The notes under the pieces were generated by a model. It was not told the origin of the DNA. It did not search any database and was given only the letters and a program-made list of their open reading frames with translations. The position numbers and the translations under genes were made by a program. 64,000 nucleotides of DNA from Ailurus styani (Eukaryota > Chordata > Mammalia > Carnivora > Ailuridae): NCBI GenBank assembly GCA_002007465.1, contig LNAC01000346.1, positions 2,307,525-2,371,524 of the forward strand, written 5' to 3'. Positions 49,481 to 59,871 of this stretch are shown piece after piece (within the stretch, counting starts at the first letter, position 1; the number at the start of each line of letters is the position of its first letter).

Positions 49481-50063
49481 AATATAGGAGCTATATGTGG
49501 TCAGTATTACAATATAAAGCTAAAAGACTACAGGGAAATAAAAGTATGTTCAATTATTTTGGGATTATATTAATTTTACTTGTAGTAGAATGGAGTTTGT
49601 GCAATTTGGGGGGAGTATTGTAGGGTCAGCGCAGTGATACCTAAGGATTTTTTTGCAGTTATTAGATGAAATAGAGGAAAGCTAAGTATAACCTCAAAAA
49701 ATAACATTTCCATGCTAAGGCAATGTGTGTGAGAATGTGTAGGGGTAATTGAAGGGACCAGTATCTGCTGTGCTTAATGTATGCCTAAGAAATTGGAGAT
49801 TTCATCCAAATGCAAATTATTATCTTGGCTAAGTTGAAACTTGCCCCTATAGAGATAACTAAATGATTTAATTCAAGAATCGATTCAAGTTTGTCATACT
49901 TAAAAAAGCTTGGAAATCAATTGATCATAGTTATTTATGGTCTTCTGTAAAAATCTACTCATTGCCATGTGATTTAATTTTAACCACTGGCCCCAAACTG
50001 ATTATGAGTCACTTTCCCTGAAGGTCATTTCCCTCAAAGCCAAATTTCAGAAAAAAAAAATTT
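49481..50063. other. AT-rich intergenic sequence, nothing recognised
   Basis: No gene or nameable repeat. Confidence 0.55.
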
Positions 50064-50276
50064 TCTTTTTAATTTTTATTTATTTATTATTTATTTTGTA
50101 TTTATTTATTTATTTACTTACTTAGAGTGCACCAGCAGTAGGAAGGACAGAGAGAGAGGGAGAGGGAAAGAGAATCTTAAGCAGACTTTGCACTGAGCAC
50201 ATGGAGCCTGACATGGAGCTTGATTTCATGTCCCTGAGATCTTGGCCTTAATAGACTAAGCCACCCAGGCATCCCC
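50064..50276 (-). mobile_element. CAN-SINE, old diverged copy with expanded tail
   Basis: The left part is an expanded (TTTA)n tail (about 50075-50125). The body contains gactttgcactgagcacatg, ggagcctgacatggagcttg and, at the right end, taagccacccaggcatcccc. Diverged, so old. Flanks cagaaaaaaa and cagaaaaatc may be the target duplication. Confidence 0.87.
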
Positions 50277-50877
50277 AGAAAAATCTTATTTTAGTAAAAC
50301 TGATTCTGGGAAATAGTTTGAATTTCAAAAACATTAATGTTTGTACCCCACATTATAATAAAGTTTTTGGAATAGAGGTTTTGAGGTTATGTTTTCCATT
50401 GAGAGTAACTGTTACCAAAATCTTTCCAAATACATAAATGTATATAAACTGGTCATGTATATTTTCATAAAATGTATTTATAGAAATAACCTTATATGGC
50501 TCCAAAGTTAAGGTGTAAGTATGATCAAATCTACCAACCTTGAGTCATTTTGCTGACTTTAGCTAAGGTAAGATAAGAAACTGCATCAAGCCAATATTCA
50601 GGAAACTTTGTTTAAATATCTTGTTTAAAATAGCTGGTTTTGCAAAGCATACCAACTCTATCAGAGGATCTATCTTTAAAAAAATAGTTTTACAAAGTTG
50701 GAATCAGGTTGCTGCCCTTGCTGAAGAAATGCTTGAAAAGAATAATATTTATGTAGTATGCACCATACATATATTATATGATTCACTAGAAACAAAGTGG
50801 GCACTCAAATACTTGCAGATTATTTAATTTATCCAACATAACAAAAAATATATTTTGGGAGGACAGAGAATTCTTAT
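50277..50877. other. Intergenic sequence, nothing recognised
   Basis: AT-rich, no gene. Confidence 0.5.
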
Positions 50878-51022
50878 CGTTTTTCTTTCTTCCTCTCTTT
50901 CTTTCTTTCTTTCTCTTTTTTCTTTCTTCCTTTCCTTTCCTATTTTTTTCTATCTTTCTTTCTCTTTCTTCCTCCCCTTCCCTTCCCGTGCCTTCCCTTC
51001 TTTTTTTCTCTTTCTCTTTTTT
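50878..51022 (+). repeat. Long polypyrimidine tract with (CTTT)n
   Basis: About 145 bases that are almost entirely C and T on the plus strand, with a (CTTT)n core (ctttctttctttctttctct) and CCCTT-rich end. It could adopt triplex (H-DNA) structure. The 71-codon plus-strand frame over it is low-complexity and not a gene. Confidence 0.93.
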
Positions 51023-52945
51023 GAAGGAGGAAGGGTAAATTATCCTATGTTTAACATTAAAGAATATTAAATCGTAACCTCAGGATATTATATATGTAGG
51101 CTCAAAACTGATTCTGCTACATTCATTAGAATCCCTTCTAATGAATTACATGCCAGCCTTTTCTTTTCTTTTTAAGTAAAAATATCCCCTCTATTCATTA
51201 TAAATTAATTGTATATTCAGTTGAAGAAAATTATATGAAGCAAATTGCTGTTTCTCCCTTCTTTAAATGAAAGTAATCGGGGAAGCAAATAATAGAGAAT
51301 CACAGATTGCTTTCTTTTTTTCAAGTAGTCTCATGAAGGGAAGACTGAATTAAAATGGTGGCTAGCTGGTATGAAGAACCTGGCAGACAGAATTCTGGGG
51401 TGGAATGGGAAAAGAATATGGGGCCAAGCTCCAAGCATTCCACATCCAACTCCACCAATTCTATCTGGGTGTTCTTCAACAAACTTCCTGAGCTCTCTGA
51501 TCCTAGTTTCTTCCTCTATAAACTGGAAAACCATTAATGCATTGAAAAACTTGCCCCAATATTCAGTGAGATAAAATAGACTATCATGGTACATATCAGC
51601 ACTTAGGCATTAAACAAAAGTCAGCTTCTCTCCTTTAGCTCTGAATAAGTCACTGGGCTAGGGAACTTGGTACAAACTCAGCAGTTTCCGTTCTGAAATA
51701 CGTGGTGTCAATTAGAAGAGTTTAAACTCTACCTGTTTTCCTCCCTCTTTCTTAAGGGTTAGATAGTTTTCAAAAAGTAGGAAAACAACACAAGAAATGT
51801 AGTTTTTTTTTTTAACTTTATTATTTTAACATGGTGGTTAGGACACTTAGCTTCACTTATTTCAATAGTGAAAATTCTGCTAATTTGTCTTAACTACACG
51901 ATTGTGTATCTGCCTTCTCAGTAACTTTAAATGGATGTCTGAAGGGCAGCTCTGAGTTAATATGGCTAAATGCCCAAACCTGGTCTCCCTGAGTCCTCAT
52001 GTCAGTAAAAGTCATCATCATATATTTATTTGCTAAGCCATTACCTAGGAGTAAGCCTCCTCTTTTCTTCTCTCCTCTCAAACTCAAAATCCAAAAAGTA
52101 ACTTCAAAATGACCTTCAAACTATATTCCACATCTGTTCCCTACATTTCAGCTCCATTAACAACCACCAAAGCCATCATTGCTTCATTCTCATTTCATCA
52201 GTTTCACTTTAGAATTTCACCAGCATTTCACCATCATTTCTTCCTTGTTTACTAAAGAAATATCTGAACAAGACTCCTTGCCATAAGTATTTTCTCCACA
52301 GGAAAACCTGACTGACACATTGAATATATAAATCATGGCACCCACCTCTTTAAATATCTTTGGTCACTTCACCTAATATTGAAGATACAACCCAGATTTT
52401 TATGCCTATGAAACACTACCTGATCTGTCCCCTGCCTACCTTCTTGACTTCAACTCACATCATAAGAACACCACCCATCGAACTGTTCCTCAGTCATACG
52501 GTACACTTTGGAATATTCTGTTTTAATTCTGTTGAAGAGATTTATTTCCCTTAAAGCCTCCTTTCCTTTCTTCAAAAAGGTTATCTGCTTTTGCAAAGGA
52601 AATCTGAGCATGAATGATACCTCTTCAGTAGGATTTTGCTTAACCAGTCAATCTAAAGAAACCACTCTGGACCTGTTGATCGCACACAGATTGTAGCTTA
52701 TTTGCCCAGCATTTGTCGTACTCAGTTAGTTGTGGTGTTTCTGTTCTTTTCCATACCTCTCCCTAGAATGCAAGAGCTGTGGACAATAATAAGCAATAGA
52801 GAATCAAAAAATGTTGAATGAAAAGGAAGATGTGAATAGATGCTTGCTTTATTCCTTCTTTCATTTTTAAATCCTTGGTAGCTTAGATTTTGTACTGTAG
52901 CAGCCAGCAAAATGTTTTGCACAGATTTGGCAATCAGTGCCTATT
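51023..52945. other. Intergenic sequence with MIR- and L2-like remnants
   Basis: No gene. A MIR-like stretch lies at about 51485-51590 (gagctctctgatcctagttt, then ttcctctataaactgg), and an L2-like stretch possibly at 52355-52830. The overlapping 60-87 codon frames on both strands at 51331-51594 carry no domain I recognise. Confidence 0.5.
51485..51590 (+). mobile_element. MIR fragment
   Basis: tgagctctctgatcctagtt followed by tcttcctctataaactggaa matches the MIR motif 'cctctctgagcctcagtttcctcatctgtaaaatgg'; the closing part 'cagtgagataaaatag' also fits the MIR end. Confidence 0.6.
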
Positions 52946-53111
52946 TTTTTTTTAAAGATTTTATTTATTTATTTTAGAGAGCGAGAATTTCAGCAGGCTC
53001 CCTGCTAAGCACAGAGCCTAATGCAGGGCTTCATCCCAGGACCCTGAAATCACAACCTGAGCTGAAATCAAAAGTCAGACACTTAACCGACTGAGCCACC
53101 CAGATGTCCCC
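52946..53111 (-). mobile_element. CAN-SINE, caniform type, internally shortened
   Basis: Minus orientation: ttttaaagattttatttatt, then an abbreviated CT region, ttcagcaggctccctgctaa, and cgactgagccacccagatgt at the right end. The CT-rich part is largely missing. Flanks cagtgcctattttt and cagtgcatattttt form a good target duplication. Confidence 0.9.
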
Positions 53112-54126
53112 AGTGCATATTTTTGACTAAAGTGTTCTACTGCTCCTTTATTCCTGAGGGAGTAATTTCAGGGCAGCACTGTTTTCTTGTTCCACATACG
53201 GGTACATTATTGCCAATCTTAGCATGTGTGTAGCTGGATTGAAACAGGTGTTTCAGAGGGTTCTAGAGTTGTATATTTCATAGTAAAATACAATAAAATG
53301 AGTATGTCATAGTAATGTAGAATAGCTTTTAATTCCAAAGACATGCAAATATATCTGCAGTGATTTAGATAGAGTTTGAGTCATTTCACTGTAGTTTCCT
53401 GTTCTGAATGAAAGCCAGGAGTTTACTGCACAACTTGAAGACCTATTAAGAAATGTGGAGGAAATTCGGATTATACATTGAGTGGAAAAGTCAGAGAATT
53501 TTACAGCTGGAAGAGATCTTATTGATTGTTAAGACCCATGTTTTATTTCTTGTATCAGGAAATTGAGATTGAGAAAAGTCACTGGCTTGCCCAATTTCTT
53601 AAAAATGGGTTTAGTGATCTCTTACCAGTCTTTATAATTACACTTCTGAAAATGCTATGTAACTTACCAAATTACCAAGTTAGCAAAGTAATAATTTAAA
53701 AAAAGAGGTAATTAAAAAGAGAGAGAGGGATTGAAAAAAAAGAGGTTTTTTTTGTTTGCTTATTTTTCTGATCAGGACAAATTACATATGTAATTCTTCA
53801 GTCTTTAAAAAATACTGATGTATCATATTGCTGAATTTAAGTGTATATTATTTACTAGGCCTTAGTTTCTATCATATAAAAGGAGGAATCTTCTTTTCTT
53901 TTGAAATCTCAAAGTTAGAGCTACATGACCAAAGGAACAATAATAATGACTGTGATTTCCTAGTAAGGGACTTGCAGAAAATCATTGTAAAAAGACCATA
54001 TGTTTTAGCATTCTGATCAACATGTATAAGGACAAGTTTCCTCAATATTTTTCAAGAGAAATAACAGTCCTTGGAAGAGTAAGTTATAGCGTACAGTTCT
54101 TCAGGCACACAATCCAATGTTCTTCC
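53112..54126. other. Intergenic sequence, no gene recognised
   Basis: A MIR-like stretch may lie at 53500-53600 (gctggaagagatcttattga, then cttgcccaatttctt). Otherwise nothing. Confidence 0.5.
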
Positions 54127-54141
54127 CAACTGATGCCTTTA

Positions 54142-54363
54142 TTTATTTATTTTTTTATTTTTTTTTTAAAGATTTTATTTATTTATTTGACACAGAGAGA
54201 GAGATTACAAGTAGGCAGAGAGGCAGGCAGAGAGACAGGGAGAGGAGGAAGCAGGCTCCCTGCTGAGCAGAGAGCCTGATGCGGGACTCGATCCCAGGAC
54301 GCTGAGATCATGACCTGAGCCGAAAGCAGAGGCTTTAACCCACTGAGCCACCCAGGCGCCCCG
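54142..54363 (-). mobile_element. CAN-SINE, mustelid-type, young
   Basis: Minus orientation: long T/TTTA tail, attacaagtaggcagagagg, ctgctgagcagagagcctga, gaggctttaacccactgagc and cacccaggcgcccc. The target duplication caactgatgccttta (54127-54141) and caaccgatgccttta (54364-54378) matches at 14 of 15 bases. Confidence 0.97.
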
Positions 54364-55356
54364 CAACCGATGCCTTTAAATTCTGTCTCCATTTTCTCCC
54401 CCAGTCTTTTTTGGTTTTTGCTGTGTAGTTGTTGGCTATGACAAAAGAATTTGGTAAGATGTGTATTAACGTGGATGTTATTTAGCTCAAAATAAGAGTC
54501 TTCGGAGTCTGAGTTGGAAAGAAGTGTATAGTTCAGTAAATCACGTAACTTGAAAAGAGAAGAACCTGGAATTTGTTGGCGCCTGGATAATTGTTGAAAA
54601 GCATAATCAGAACATGGCATTACACTAGGAAGTGATCAATGTCCTTTGACCTCATCTTCCATTCAAGGTCAATCAGGACCAGTATGTTAACCACCCTAAA
54701 GACTTCCTGAAGAGTGGTCACTGCAAAAGGTGTCTCATGTGCGTGGCCTCAGAAGGATGTCAGGATGGAGGCCAAAGGGTGGTAAGAAGTTTCTACTTTC
54801 CAGGCCTCTGGAAGCTAGAATTAAAGGATACAAAATGGTGAAATAAGGAGAATCAAATTATGTTAAAACTAAACATTCTCTCTAATTTAGTAAAAATCAT
54901 TTTATTGGAACTATTGAAGAACTTCTAAGTGTGCACATAAAAATTATTAAAATAAATTATGAGATGTTCTTTTCCTGCTTGAATGGAAGCTATTTAGGGC
55001 CTTATCTGTTATCTAGCATAATCTTGTTGATCTTGTGGTAGTACTTATCTTACAAGATTGGGCTTTTTTACATTTGCATTAGAAAAGATAAAACCTGTTT
55101 TTCAAGAGTAGGAATGCCTCTTCATTTTGCCAGGAGCCACAGCCAACTTTCTAAGTATTTATTTACATTTTTTTAAAAAATTGCATATTGCAGTGTTGCA
55201 CATACTTAGGGGAAAAAATCACACTCCACTATTTGGTTTGAAATAGTTTCCTTTTTCTGTAACTTAAACTCACACCCAACACATGCACCCTTTTTCAAAT
55301 TGAAAACAAAAAGAGTTGGAAAGAGGACTCATGTGTCACTGCTGTATGTTCTTTTT

Positions 55357-55357
<1 letters not shown>

Positions 55358-55419
<62 letters not shown>
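55358..55419 (+). repeat. (GT)31 microsatellite
   Basis: Uninterrupted GT dinucleotides over 62 bases. Pure repeats of this length are usually polymorphic between individuals. Confidence 0.98.
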
Positions 55420-55421
<2 letters not shown>

Positions 55422-55835
55422 CTGTTTGAAAATGTGGAACCAGAAGAGCCAAAAAAAGGAAGCTTAGAAGTCAGTGAGTTAATTCCTTCATTTTACAACT
55501 GTGGAAAGAGGTTAGAACCAGGTTGTTAATGGCAGAGAGGAGTGGCTGGCTCGATAATCAGATCTCCAGACTTACATCTTTCCTGGCACACTTTCCTGCC
55601 TCTCCTGATAAATTTGGGAATAAAGGACACAATCACTGTCACCAGCTATACCGTGCACATCATTGTGTCAGGATTAAATAACAGGCAGGTTATCTTTCTG
55701 TAAAGTTTGATTTATGAAAAAATTTATAAACTCGATTCTCTTACTAATTTGGAGAAAATATCCTTACATAATACAATTTGCAAATACTTAAATATTTAAA
55801 TATAATAGTAAAATTTGTAATGTCCTGGTCGCTAC

Positions 55836-55882
55836 TTGATATTGTCATTCTTTTTTTTTTTTTTTTGATATTGTCATTCTTT
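55836..55882 (-). mobile_element. Possible tail-only retrotransposition (poly-T)
   Basis: The 18-base segment ttgatattgtcattcttt occurs at 55836-55853 and again at 55865-55882, separated only by T's (55854-55864). This fits insertion of a bare poly-A tail on the minus strand with target duplication. A simple tandem duplication is the alternative. Confidence 0.65.
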
Positions 55883-56230
55883 ACATTCAACTTCTTAACT
55901 CCTAATTACTTCAGTTATTTTAAGCATGCATTTACAGATTAGTAACTTACTGACAAGGAGTTTCAGAGAAAAAAGGAAATTAGGATTTATATTACCTGTT
56001 GTTGTCCAAAGGAAATCAGATTAAATCTCCTAAAATTACATGTTACCATAAGAATATGATTGGATTTAAATAAAAATGTAAGGAACATATCTATTAAAGA
56101 AAATAAAATATATCTGATGGTACTTACTATTGATTCTCTTTAAAAATATGAATTATGTTTACAATATTTCATTACATTCATAGAAAAAGAAAAACATTTA
56201 ATATTTTTAAATAGAAAAAAAAAGGCTCTG

Positions 56231-56428
56231 GGGTGCCTGGGTGTGGCTCAGATGGTTAAGCGTCTGCCTTCGGCTCAGGTCATGATCTCAGGGTCCTAGG
56301 ATCGAGCCCCGCATCAGGCTCTCTGCTTGTCAGGGAGCCGGCTTCCCCCCCTCTCTGCTTACCTCTCTGCCTACTTGTGATCTCTCTCTGTCAAATAAAT
56401 AAACAAAATCTTTAAAAAAAAAAAAAAG
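56231..56428 (+). mobile_element. CAN-SINE, mixed-type copy
   Basis: Starts gggtgcctgggtgtggctca (with an extra 'tg'), has the caniform head agatggttaagcgtctgcc but the mustelid-type tail ctctgcctacttgtgatctc. Long A tail. Flanks agaaaaaaaaaggctctg and agaaaaaaaaagactgag suggest a target duplication. Confidence 0.94.
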
Positions 56429-56589
56429 AAAAAAAAAGACTGAGAAGTAAGAGGACATAAATTCGTAAAATTAGTACTATAGTAAAGAGAAATCTCTTCC
56501 TAGCTGGTTAATGCCTTAATTATGGAAATAAAGTAACTAGGAAATATCCTATTAAAGTAGCTTTTTTTTTTTTTTTTAATTAGAGATTA

Positions 56590-56785
56590 GGGGTGCCTGG
56601 GTGGCTCAGTAGTTGAGCGTCTGCCTTCGGCTAGGGTCATGATCCCGGGCTCCTGGAATCTAGCTCAGCATTGGGCTTCCTGCTCAGCCGGAAGCCTGCT
56701 TCTCCCTCTCCCACTCCTCTGCTTGCGTTCCCTCTCTTGCTGTCTTTTTCAGTCAAATAAATAAATAAAATCTTAAAAAAATAAT
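56590..56785 (+). mobile_element. CAN-SINE, caniform type (first of three in one target)
   Basis: Starts ggggtgcctgggtggctcag, head gtagttgagcgtctgcc, older tail (ctcccactcctctgcttgcg). Flanked by aattagagatta at 56578-56589 and aaaattagag at 56786-56795, which is also the target of the next SINE. Confidence 0.95.
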
Positions 56786-56795
56786 AAAATTAGAG

Positions 56796-56997
56796 GGCGC
56801 CTGGGTGGCTCAGTGGGTTAAAGCCCCTGCCTTCGGCTGAGGTCATGATCTCAGGGTCCTGGGATCGAGGCCCATATCGGGCTCTCTGCTCAGCAGGGAG
56901 CCTGCTTCCTCCTCTCTCTCTGCCTGCCTCTCTGTCTACTTGTGATCTCTGTTTCTCTGTCAAATAAATAAATAAAATCTTTAAAAATAATAATAAT
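56796..56997 (+). mobile_element. CAN-SINE, mustelid-type (second of three)
   Basis: Starts ggcgcctgggtggctcagtg with the gtgggttaaagcc head and mustelid tail. Flanked by aaaattagag (56786-56795) and aaaattagagattata (56998-57013). Confidence 0.96.
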
Positions 56998-57013
56998 AAA
57001 ATTAGAGATTATA

Positions 57014-57202
57014 GGGTGCCTGGGTGGCTTAGTCAGTTAAGTGCCTGCCTTCAGCTCAGGTCTTGATCCCAGAGTCCTGGGATGCAGTCCTGAATCAGGA
57101 TCCCTGCTCAGCAGTGAGTCTGCTTTTCCCTCTCTTCCTGCTTCCTGTCTCTGTCTCTTTCTTTCTCTCTCAAATTAATAAAACCTTTAAAAAGAATAAA
57201 AT
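57014..57202 (+). mobile_element. CAN-SINE, older type (third of three)
   Basis: Starts gggtgcctgggtggcttagt, head cagttaagtgcctgcc, diverged body and tail. Flanked by aaaattagagattata (56998-57013) and aaagttagagattata (57203-57218). It is the most diverged of the three. Confidence 0.94.
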
Positions 57203-57218
57203 AAAGTTAGAGATTATA

Positions 57219-58545
57219 GTAGGATGAAATTTTAAATAGAGTAAAGGAAAGCATACACAGCATTACATTTTAGACGCTTTTTTCTTTTGCTATCTTTGAG
57301 GAGTGGGCCTAGATCACTGATGTTACAGCATGTCAGTCCTGCAGGAGAAGGTGATGTTATAGGTGATGACAATTTAGTTAGCCCATAGTCAAAACAAAAT
57401 AAGGACTTTTCCCATCTGTCAGCATTTAATGAAGTTTCAAATAATTCAGGATCTCAAGTTTTTAGCATCTTTTGACACTGTATATAGAAAGAAGTTAGAT
57501 TCTGGAAGAAGAAGCATAAACCTAAAATAACTAATACCAGAGAATGTCAGTGGATTTGAGTTCTTGGCATTTCCTTAGATCTACAACTATAGTATATATC
57601 AACAGATTAAAATGTAAAGTATAAATCAATAATTACTTGTAAAAAATAGGATATATTTTATAAGAAACAAGATAATGAAGTATAAGTTTTAGTTAGGGTC
57701 ATGATGATAAATGTTTAACAACTGATTTTTTGGGGTGTAAAAACTTTCCTGACCATTTGCAATTTCAATGGTTTAAATAATCCCACCTTCCTAATTGTAG
57801 ACTGAGTGTGGCATTGGGAAGACTTGTGCACTGCACAATGGGCTATCAAAAATAGGGATGTGTTAGCTCTAGCAATCACCAGTTTAGCTCCCTCCTCATG
57901 CTCTTTTATACCTGGAATAGCCTGCTTTTAGGTCTGGGCACAAAAACCTAATGCATTGATAGGATTTCTGTACTAATTTGTGAGTTACATATTGCTTAAA
58001 AGGAAATAATCACTAACTTCAGCACTAGTTTTTACTTCATTAAGTTATTAAAACAGCAAATTTGATAACTGAGTTACAGAGTGTCCTTTTGACACTAATA
58101 GAATGTATTCATTTAGAAAATGTTCTAACACAATGTGTTTATTTGCTTGAGAAAATTGTTTACCCAGACTATATCTTGCATTGGTCAGGACAGTGGTACC
58201 CAGCCAGGAAGTGAAAAGCTCCTTCTTGGTGCAATGGGCTTCATATGAATGCTCTTTTTATCTGTCTCTTCAATATCCGTATTTCCCATACTGTACTTGA
58301 CCCTTGAGTCATCTAAGTCTTCACACCCGGAAACTCAGTGCCAAATGTGGGACCCGTTTTTAATAACACCATGAAATCCTGTGGTGTGAGTATGTTTTGT
58401 TTTCTCTTAAACAGTATTTCTTTTGCCTATTAAATGTTTATATGAATTCTGATTTACTGTTTTATATATTTTATCTAAAGCCCCCTAAGCTCACTATGTG
58501 TGTAATAGGATAATAAAGGAAAGTATAGGTTAAAAACCTTTTGCA
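57219..58545. other. Intergenic sequence, no gene recognised
   Basis: AT-rich, no exon or nameable repeat. Confidence 0.55.
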
Positions 58546-59010
58546 TACAGGTGTACCTCATTAGTTGTGGATTTTGCATTTACAAACTTACTTGCTACGA
58601 GTTACCTGTAACCCCCAAACCCATACTTGACACTTTCGCTGTCATTCACAAAATGTGTAGAGTGTGAAAAAGTTGAGACCTGCGATGCACATGTTCCCAG
58701 ATAAAGTTGGAAAAGGTAACTGTTCGACTTGTTTCAGTTCTCGTACTGTAAACAGGTGTCATTTGCATGGCCTTAGTGTCACATTTCTCACATTTTTTTG
58801 TGTGTGTTTTTGTTGGTGATCTTGCTTCTTAAAATGACCAGGGAGAATAGTTGTGAAGGGCTGTCTCATGCTCTAACGGCAAGAAGTCTGTGATGTTTCT
58901 TATGGAGAAAACGTGTGTTAGATAAGATTTGTTCAGCATGAGTTACAGTGCTCTAGGCCATGACTCCCATGTAAATGAATCGATAACTTGGTACATCCCA
59001 ACTCAGTAAG
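58546..59010 (+). mobile_element. Tigger (pogo superfamily) DNA transposon, 5' part
   Basis: Begins near caggtgtacctcattagttg and continues gtggattttgcatttacaaa, agagtgtgaaaaagttgaga, then a transposase start region at about 58834. It breaks off after about 58985, so the element is 3'-truncated. Similar in text to Tigger-type elements of mammals; the exact subfamily is not decided. Confidence 0.75.
58834..58985 (+). pseudogene. Tigger transposase N-terminal remnant
   Basis: The start atgaccagggagaatag is followed by sequence that still spells, in pieces, VMFLMEKT and VLDKI-like and SMSYSALG-like segments of the helix-turn-helix DNA-binding domain of Tigger transposases (family form: VM.L.EK..VLDKL..GMSYS.VGR.F.VNEST). 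Frame shifts between the pieces and loss of the catalytic domain show it is dead. Confidence 0.65.
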
Positions 59011-59200
59011 AGGAAATTCATGAACCTAAGAAACGCCACTATAGAAACATTCCTAATAATATTTGACCCAATAGCTAGGCACTGGACATCATGGCTCATC
59101 CATCTTGACACATAAAATTAACCATTGTGCAAACCAGTTTAAGAAAAGCCTAGTAGACAGTATTGTGGTGAGGTTGAAAGCCAAAGAAATATATGGTAAC
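59011..59200. mobile_element. Old repeat end, family unresolved
   Basis: The text ctaggcactggacatcatgg and cttgacacataaaattaacc matches the same kind of repeat end seen at 26300-26352. Family not named with certainty. Confidence 0.45.
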
Positions 59201-59214
59201 ATTACCCAGGGTCA

Positions 59215-59345
59215 GGAAAAAGACTGGGTAAGGTAACTTATATAAGCCTCAGTTTCTTCATTTGCAAAGTATGGAAGTACCTATGACCAAATATAATTTG
59301 GAGGATTACCTGTCAACACATTTACACACAAGTGCTTTGTACAGC
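59215..59345 (+). mobile_element. MIR fragment
   Basis: gtaaggtaacttatataagc, ctcagtttcttcatttgcaa and the following agtatggaagtacctatgac fit the MIR core and end. Confidence 0.7.
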
Positions 59346-59871
59346 TCTGACTGACTCTCACCCAAAAAAGGGATTAGTCTTATTTCTCTCTAAGTCTGTC
59401 ACTGTTGAGTGTCAGAAACATGACAACGAATGTTCCAATGAAGGGAGCCATGTCAATGTCTTCTGTTCTTACAAAATTTATAACCACTTTGTGGAAATTC
59501 TATTTAAATAGGGTAGTTAGGGTTATCTTAGGTTTTGCTTGTTCTTTTGCTTAGGCTACTCTGTTTTCACTGGTCATCTTCCCACTTGAGAACATTCAAA
59601 TTGGAATCAGAATTGACATGAAAAGATAGGAAATGTCTTTATTTCATTTCTGCAACATCACACCACAAGAACAGGTCCAATTTATTTCTAGCAAAGGCAC
59701 TTATGAACGGGTTAGGTTTTTTTCTGTACTGAAATATACATTCTCCACCAGACTAAAACCATTTCATTTGTTTCTTATTTTCGTCAACACACTGTAACTA
59801 TCCTGAGAAACTGTGTCTTTAATTATTGTGTTTTGTACCCGGGACAGACTGCAAGGACCAGGACAAAGCAA

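Larger units (their letters stand above)
54379..56230. other. Intergenic sequence with simple repeats
   Basis: No gene. Contains the (GT)31 microsatellite (55358-55419) and a poly-T insertion with flanking repeats (55836-55882). A MIR-like stretch may lie near 55460-55600. Confidence 0.55.

Noticed and set aside
51331..51594. Overlapping frames on both strands including EEETRIRELRKFVEEHPDRIG
   Set aside because: It looked like a protein segment, but the stretch is antisense to a MIR-like repeat (51485-51590) and adjoining unassigned DNA; no family matches.
54183..54620. 145-codon minus-strand open frame
   Set aside because: Its second half is the SINE at 54142-54363 (APGWLSGLKPLLSAQVMI). 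The first half has no recognisable domain and no conserved start context, so a chance fusion with a SINE is the simplest reading.
56231..57218. Tandem SINE cluster as a CRISPR-like array
   Set aside because: The repeats are complete retrotransposons with their own tails and target duplications, of different subfamilies. There are no spacers.
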